Of a stretch of 5,111 nucleotides of DNA, positions 1 to 5,111 are shown one piece after another. Under the pieces are notes generated by a model that was not told the origin of the DNA, searched no databases, and saw only the letters and a list, made by a program, of their open reading frames with translations. The position numbers and the translations under genes were made by a program. The stretch's first letter is position 1, and each line of letters begins with the position of its first letter. Origin of the DNA: Ramlibacter sp. (GTDB lineage Bacteria > Pseudomonadota > Gammaproteobacteria > Burkholderiales > Burkholderiaceae). The stretch is from positions 1-5,111 of the forward strand of contig JACMQP010000630.1 of assembly GCA_014376915.1 (NCBI GenBank). The letters run 5' to 3'.

Positions 1-1193
1 ATGTCGGCAACCAGGGTGCGGGCCAGCAACAGTTTGGAGGCGCGCGGCAGTTCGCGCACGCCCTGCTCGTCGACCAGCAGCATCTGGTTGTCGTCCTGGC
101 CGAAGGTCAGCGGCCCGATATTTCCGACCAGCAGGGGGATCCCCTTGCGTGCCCGCTTGGCCTGCGCATGGGCCACCAGGTCGTGACTCTCGGCGGCAAA
201 GCCGACACAGAACAGCTCGCCGCTGCGGGCCCGCGGGCTTTGCGCCACCGCGAGCAGGATGTCTGGATTTTCAGTGAAGCGAATGACGGGGGGCTCGCCG
301 GAACCATCCTTCTTGATCTTGTGGTCACTGGTCTCGGCGGGCCGCCAGTCGGCCACTGCCGCGGTCGCGACGAAAACATCCGCCTGCGGCGCCTCGGCCA
401 GGGTCGCTGAAAGCATCTCCCGCGCCGACTTGACGTCGATGCGCCGCACGCCACGCGGCGTCGCCAGTGCCACCGGGCCGGCCACCAGCGTCACGTCGCC
501 GCCGGCCTCGCGGGCAGCGCGGGCGATGGCGAAACCCATCTTGCCGGACGAATGGTTGGTGATGCCACGGATGGGGTCCATCGCTTCGAAGGTCGGCCCC
601 GCCGTCACCAGCACGCGCCGGCCGGCCAGCAGCCTGGGCTGGAAGAAGGCGATCACGTCCTCCAGCAGTTCGGCTGGCTCCAGCATGCGGCCGTCGCCCG
701 TCTCGCCGCAGGCCTGGAAGCCCGAGCCTACGCCCAGGATGTGCGCGCCGTCGGCGCCCAGCTGCGCCATGTTGCGCTGGGTCGCCGGATGGGCCCACAT
801 TTCGCGGTTCATCGCCGGCGCCAGCAGCAGCGGCACCTTGTCGATCGGGCGGGCCAGGCACATCAGGCTCAGGAGTTCGTCAGCCCGGCCGTGCAGCAGC
901 GTGGCCATGAAGTCCGCGCTGCAAGGTGCAATCAGGATGGCGTCGGCGCCGCGCGACAGGTTGATGTGCGGCATGTTGTTCGGCTCGCGAGCGTCCCATT
1001 GCGAGGTGTACACCGGCCGGTTGGACAGCGCCTGCATGGTCACCGGCGTAATGAACTGCTCGGCGGCCCGCGTCATCACCACCTGCACCGTCGCGCCTTC
1101 CTTCATCAGCGCACGGCACAGCTCCGCCGACTTGTAGCAGGCGATCCCGCCCGACAGTCCGAGGACGATGTGTTTGCCTGCGAGGTCGTTCAT
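1..1193 (-). CDS. coaBC: Bifunctional phosphopantothenoylcysteine decarboxylase / phosphopantothenate-cysteine ligase CoaBC (3' end cut by window edge)
   Basis: CoaBC (Dfp) carries out two steps of coenzyme A synthesis in the cytoplasm. CoaB joins 4'-phosphopantothenate to cysteine using CTP, and the FMN-dependent CoaC decarboxylates the product to 4'-phosphopantetheine. The reading frame is open for 397 codons to the left edge; E. coli CoaBC has 406 residues, so only about ten are probably missing. The CoaC half (about 1-185) shows the N-terminal flavin-binding stretch LGLSGGIACYK (11-21), the catalytic His76 in 'MPHI', PAMN (126-129) and the clamp ACGETGDGRM with Cys162. The CoaB half (about 190 onward) shows VTAGPT (196-201), ITNHSSGKMG (211-220) with the conserved Asn213, AAVADWRP (278-285) and the KIKK lysines (292-295). 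The start at 1193 matches the family N-terminus. An in-frame ATG at 1232 would add 13 residues but lacks a ribosome site. The gene is divergent from pyrG, which supplies its CTP. Identity is very secure. Confidence 0.97.
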   Translation of the reverse strand, partial: MNDLAGKHIVLGLSGGIACYKSAELCRALMKEGATVQVVMTRAAEQFITPVTMQALSNRPVYTSQWDAREPNNMPHINLSRGADAILIAPCSADFMATLLHGRADELLSLMCLARPIDKVPLLLAPAMNREMWAHPATQRNMAQLGADGAHILGVGSGFQACGETGDGRMLEPAELLEDVIAFFQPRLLAGRRVLVTAGPTFEAMDPIRGITNHSSGKMGFAIARAAREAGGDVTLVAGPVALATPRGVRRIDVKSAREMLSATLAEAPQADVFVATAAVADWRPAETSDHKIKKDGSGEPPVIRFTENPDILLAVAQSPRARSGELFCVGFAAESHDLVAHAQAKRARKGIPLLVGNIGPLTFGQDDNQMLLVDEQGVRELPRASKLLLARTLVAD

Positions 1194-1200
1194 CCGCGGG

Positions 1201-1209
1201 AATGTAGCA
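1201..1209 (-). promoter_or_regulatory. Candidate extended -10 promoter element for coaBC (leaderless arrangement)
   Basis: Read on the minus strand this is TGCTACATT: a TGn extension followed by TACATT, which matches four of six positions of TATAAT. Seven bases separate its end from the coaBC ATG, so transcription would start at or next to the A of the start codon. No Shine-Dalgarno-like sequence lies between. No good -35 hexamer is visible 16-18 bases upstream, which an extended -10 can tolerate. The placement is seen directly; promoter activity is inferred. Confidence 0.45.
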
Positions 1210-1215
1210 CCCCGG

Positions 1216-1228
1216 CCGCGAAACGCGG
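1216..1228. repeat. Short perfect inverted repeat in the coaBC-pyrG intergenic region
   Basis: CCGCG and CGCGG arms of 5 bp flank AAA. The repeat lies 23-35 bases upstream of the coaBC start codon, over the -35 zone of the candidate coaBC promoter. It could be an operator half-site pair or a chance palindrome in GC-rich DNA. No regulator is recognised. Confidence 0.3.
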
Positions 1229-1267
1229 ACATCAGGGCGTGCCCGATCCGGCCTGCGCCCTGGCCCG

Positions 1268-3866
<2,599 letters not shown>

Positions 3867-3878
3867 AGAGGAGCCGTC

Positions 3879-4169
3879 ATGAGCAGTGCCTACATCATCG
3901 CCAACGTCGACGTGAAGAACCCTGCCGAGTACGAGGAGTACAAGCGGCTGTCCACCATCGCAATGAAGGTCTACGGCGCCGAGGTCTGCGTCCGCGGCGG
4001 CAAGGTCGACGTGCTCGAAGGCGACTGGTCTCCCACGCGCCTGGTCATGCTGAAATTCCCCAGCGTCGAGCAGGCGCGCAGGTTCTACGACTCCGCTGAA
4101 TATGGCGCCGCCCGCCAGGCGCGCGCCGGCATCGCCGTGATGCGCATGGTGCTGGTCGAAGGCGTCTGA
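3879..4169 (+). CDS. DUF1330 family protein
   Basis: This is a 96-residue cytoplasmic protein of the DUF1330 family, a small dimeric alpha/beta-barrel (ferredoxin-like) fold of unknown function. The family pattern is clear: an N-terminal strand AYIIANVDV (4-12), the helix NPAEYEEYKRLS, then GGKVDVLEGDWSPTRLVML and the helix SVEQARRFYDSAEYGAARQAR, ending in a strand VMRMVLVEG. There is no signal peptide or membrane segment. A strong ribosome site, AGGAG at 3869-3873, lies 5 bases before the ATG and 12 bases separate the gene from kdsA, so it is co-transcribed. From memory, a DUF1330 gene between kdsA and eno is common in Burkholderiales, which suggests a real but undefined link. The family assignment is firm; the biochemical role is unknown. 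Confidence 0.93.
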   Translation: MSSAYIIANVDVKNPAEYEEYKRLSTIAMKVYGAEVCVRGGKVDVLEGDWSPTRLVMLKFPSVEQARRFYDSAEYGAARQARAGIAVMRMVLVEGV

Positions 4170-4171
4170 GG
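4168..4171 (+). promoter_or_regulatory. Ribosome binding site that supports the TTG start of the exported-protein gene
   Basis: GAGG overlaps the DUF1330 stop codon and ends 9 bases before the TTG at 4181. No ATG or GTG is found in this frame close upstream, and a signal peptide follows the TTG at once, so this site together with TTG is the best start. Confidence 0.55.
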
Positions 4172-4180
4172 CCGGCGCGC

Positions 4181-5111
4181 TTGAAAGCCTTCTGCCTCGC
4201 GCTGCTACTGCTGGTTTCGGCCGCCGTCCAGGCCGAATCGCAGCGCTGGTCAGGCGTCGACTACTACTACAAACCGGAAGCGCTGGGTTCCCTCGACGGC
4301 CGGATCTTTTCGCTGGAAAGCCTCCACGCCGGCAAGCCCCGGCCGCCCGGCATCCTGCACTTCGTCCACGGCGAATACGGCTACCCGGCCTTTTCCGAAG
4401 CGCCGTCTTGGTCGGTCAGCGACTACACGGGCCTGGCCGGCAGCGAGCCGGCCGACGAAAAGCACGCGGGGCCCGGCGAGTGCAGCGCGTTCCAGGTGGA
4501 AGCAGGCAAGGGGCTGGAAGTGGGCAGCGCCGGCTGGGTGATGAAGACGGTGTGCTCGCCACTGTCGGACGATCCGGCGCATCGCTTCGTCAACATGCAG
4601 GCCAATGTCACCTGGCCGGCGGACCGGATGCCGCATCCCTGGGTCAGCGAAAACTCACGCTTCGGCGTCGAATTCAGCCTCAAGATCCCCACCGCCCGGA
4701 TGCGCAATGGTGCCAGGGGCTACGCGACGGCGCAAGTCGCCATCCACGACGGCGAAGGCCACTTCTTCTGGATCCAGCCGCCGCTGTTCCTGGCCGGGTT
4801 CCCGGCCGGCGCCGAGCGCCAGGACAGCCGCGGCTTCGACCAGAACGTGCCCTACATCAACCCGGTGTACCGCAGCCAGGGACGCTACCTGTCCAGGTTC
4901 GACAACCCGGTCACCCGCCAGGTCAGCCACGTCACCACCCGCAAGCCGTGGTCGGCATGGCATTGGTATGCCTTTACGATCTCACGCAAGCAGTTGCTGG
5001 CTGCAGTCACCGACCTGAACGCCAGCGGCGGCAAGTTCTCGACCGACCTGGAGCGCTACGGCGTCAGCCTGGTCGGGGTGCAGACCGAGATCAACCGCCA
5101 GGCCGTGGCGC
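4181..5111 (+). CDS. Unrecognised exported protein with Sec signal peptide (3' end cut by window edge)
   Basis: I do not recognise this protein. From a TTG at 4181 the frame stays open for 310 codons to the window end. Residues 1-18 form a clear signal peptide: a Lys, a Leu/Ala-rich core, and a likely signal peptidase I site after VQA, with mature residues starting ESQRW. There is no lipobox Cys and no later membrane segment, so it is probably periplasmic or secreted. The mature part is rich in Tyr, Trp, Gly and Pro, with DYYYKP near the start, HFFWIQPPLF (194-203) and WSAWHWYAF (257-265). Two cysteines, Cys101 and Cys125, could form a disulfide. Alternating strand-like segments such as FGVEFSLKI and ATAQVAI suggest a beta-sandwich, perhaps lectin- or glucanase-like, but this is a guess. 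Codon use resembles the neighbours. The first in-frame ATG (4541) would lose the signal peptide. Reality of the gene is well supported; its function is unknown. Confidence 0.85.
   Translation, partial: MKAFCLALLLLVSAAVQAESQRWSGVDYYYKPEALGSLDGRIFSLESLHAGKPRPPGILHFVHGEYGYPAFSEAPSWSVSDYTGLAGSEPADEKHAGPGECSAFQVEAGKGLEVGSAGWVMKTVCSPLSDDPAHRFVNMQANVTWPADRMPHPWVSENSRFGVEFSLKIPTARMRNGARGYATAQVAIHDGEGHFFWIQPPLFLAGFPAGAERQDSRGFDQNVPYINPVYRSQGRYLSRFDNPVTRQVSHVTTRKPWSAWHWYAFTISRKQLLAAVTDLNASGGKFSTDLERYGVSLVGVQTEINRQAVA

Noticed and set aside
4250..4963. Minus- and plus-strand open frames (94-137 codons) over the right end
   Set aside because: They are low-complexity Arg/Ala/Pro/Ser translations. The plus-strand frame beginning at 4181 has a signal peptide and balanced composition and explains this stretch better.

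Overview
The window is GC-rich bacterial chromosome with dense housekeeping genes. It most likely comes from a betaproteobacterium of the order Burkholderiales. The basis is recalled family resemblance: the CTP synthase, the Cys-type KdsA ('AGPC' motif) and the CoaBC all read like Burkholderiales versions, and pyrG-kdsA-DUF1330 is the gene order usually found upstream of eno there. No search was run, so the genus is left open.

Layout: positions 1-1193 (minus strand) hold coaBC, the bifunctional coenzyme A biosynthesis enzyme, lacking only its last few C-terminal codons at the window edge. Positions 1194-1314 are a 121-bp divergent regulatory region. It has a consensus TATAAT -10 box facing pyrG, an extended -10-like element placed exactly for a leaderless coaBC transcript, and two small inverted repeats. 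Positions 1315-4169 (plus strand) carry pyrG (CTP synthase), kdsA (Kdo-8-phosphate synthase, with the residues of the metal-dependent class) and a small DUF1330 protein, packed with a 4-nt overlap and a 12-nt gap. From 4181 to the window end is a TTG-started gene for an exported protein that I do not recognise. It lies 11 nt after the DUF1330 stop and is cut by the window edge.

How the genes fit together: PyrG makes CTP. CTP is used by the CoaB half of CoaBC and, outside this window, by KdsB to activate the Kdo made from the KdsA product. KdsA also consumes phosphoenolpyruvate, the product of enolase, whose gene usually follows in this cluster. The four plus-strand genes look like one transcription unit. 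No mobile element, tRNA, rRNA, CRISPR array or convincing new multi-gene system is visible. The least explained item is the exported protein at the right end.
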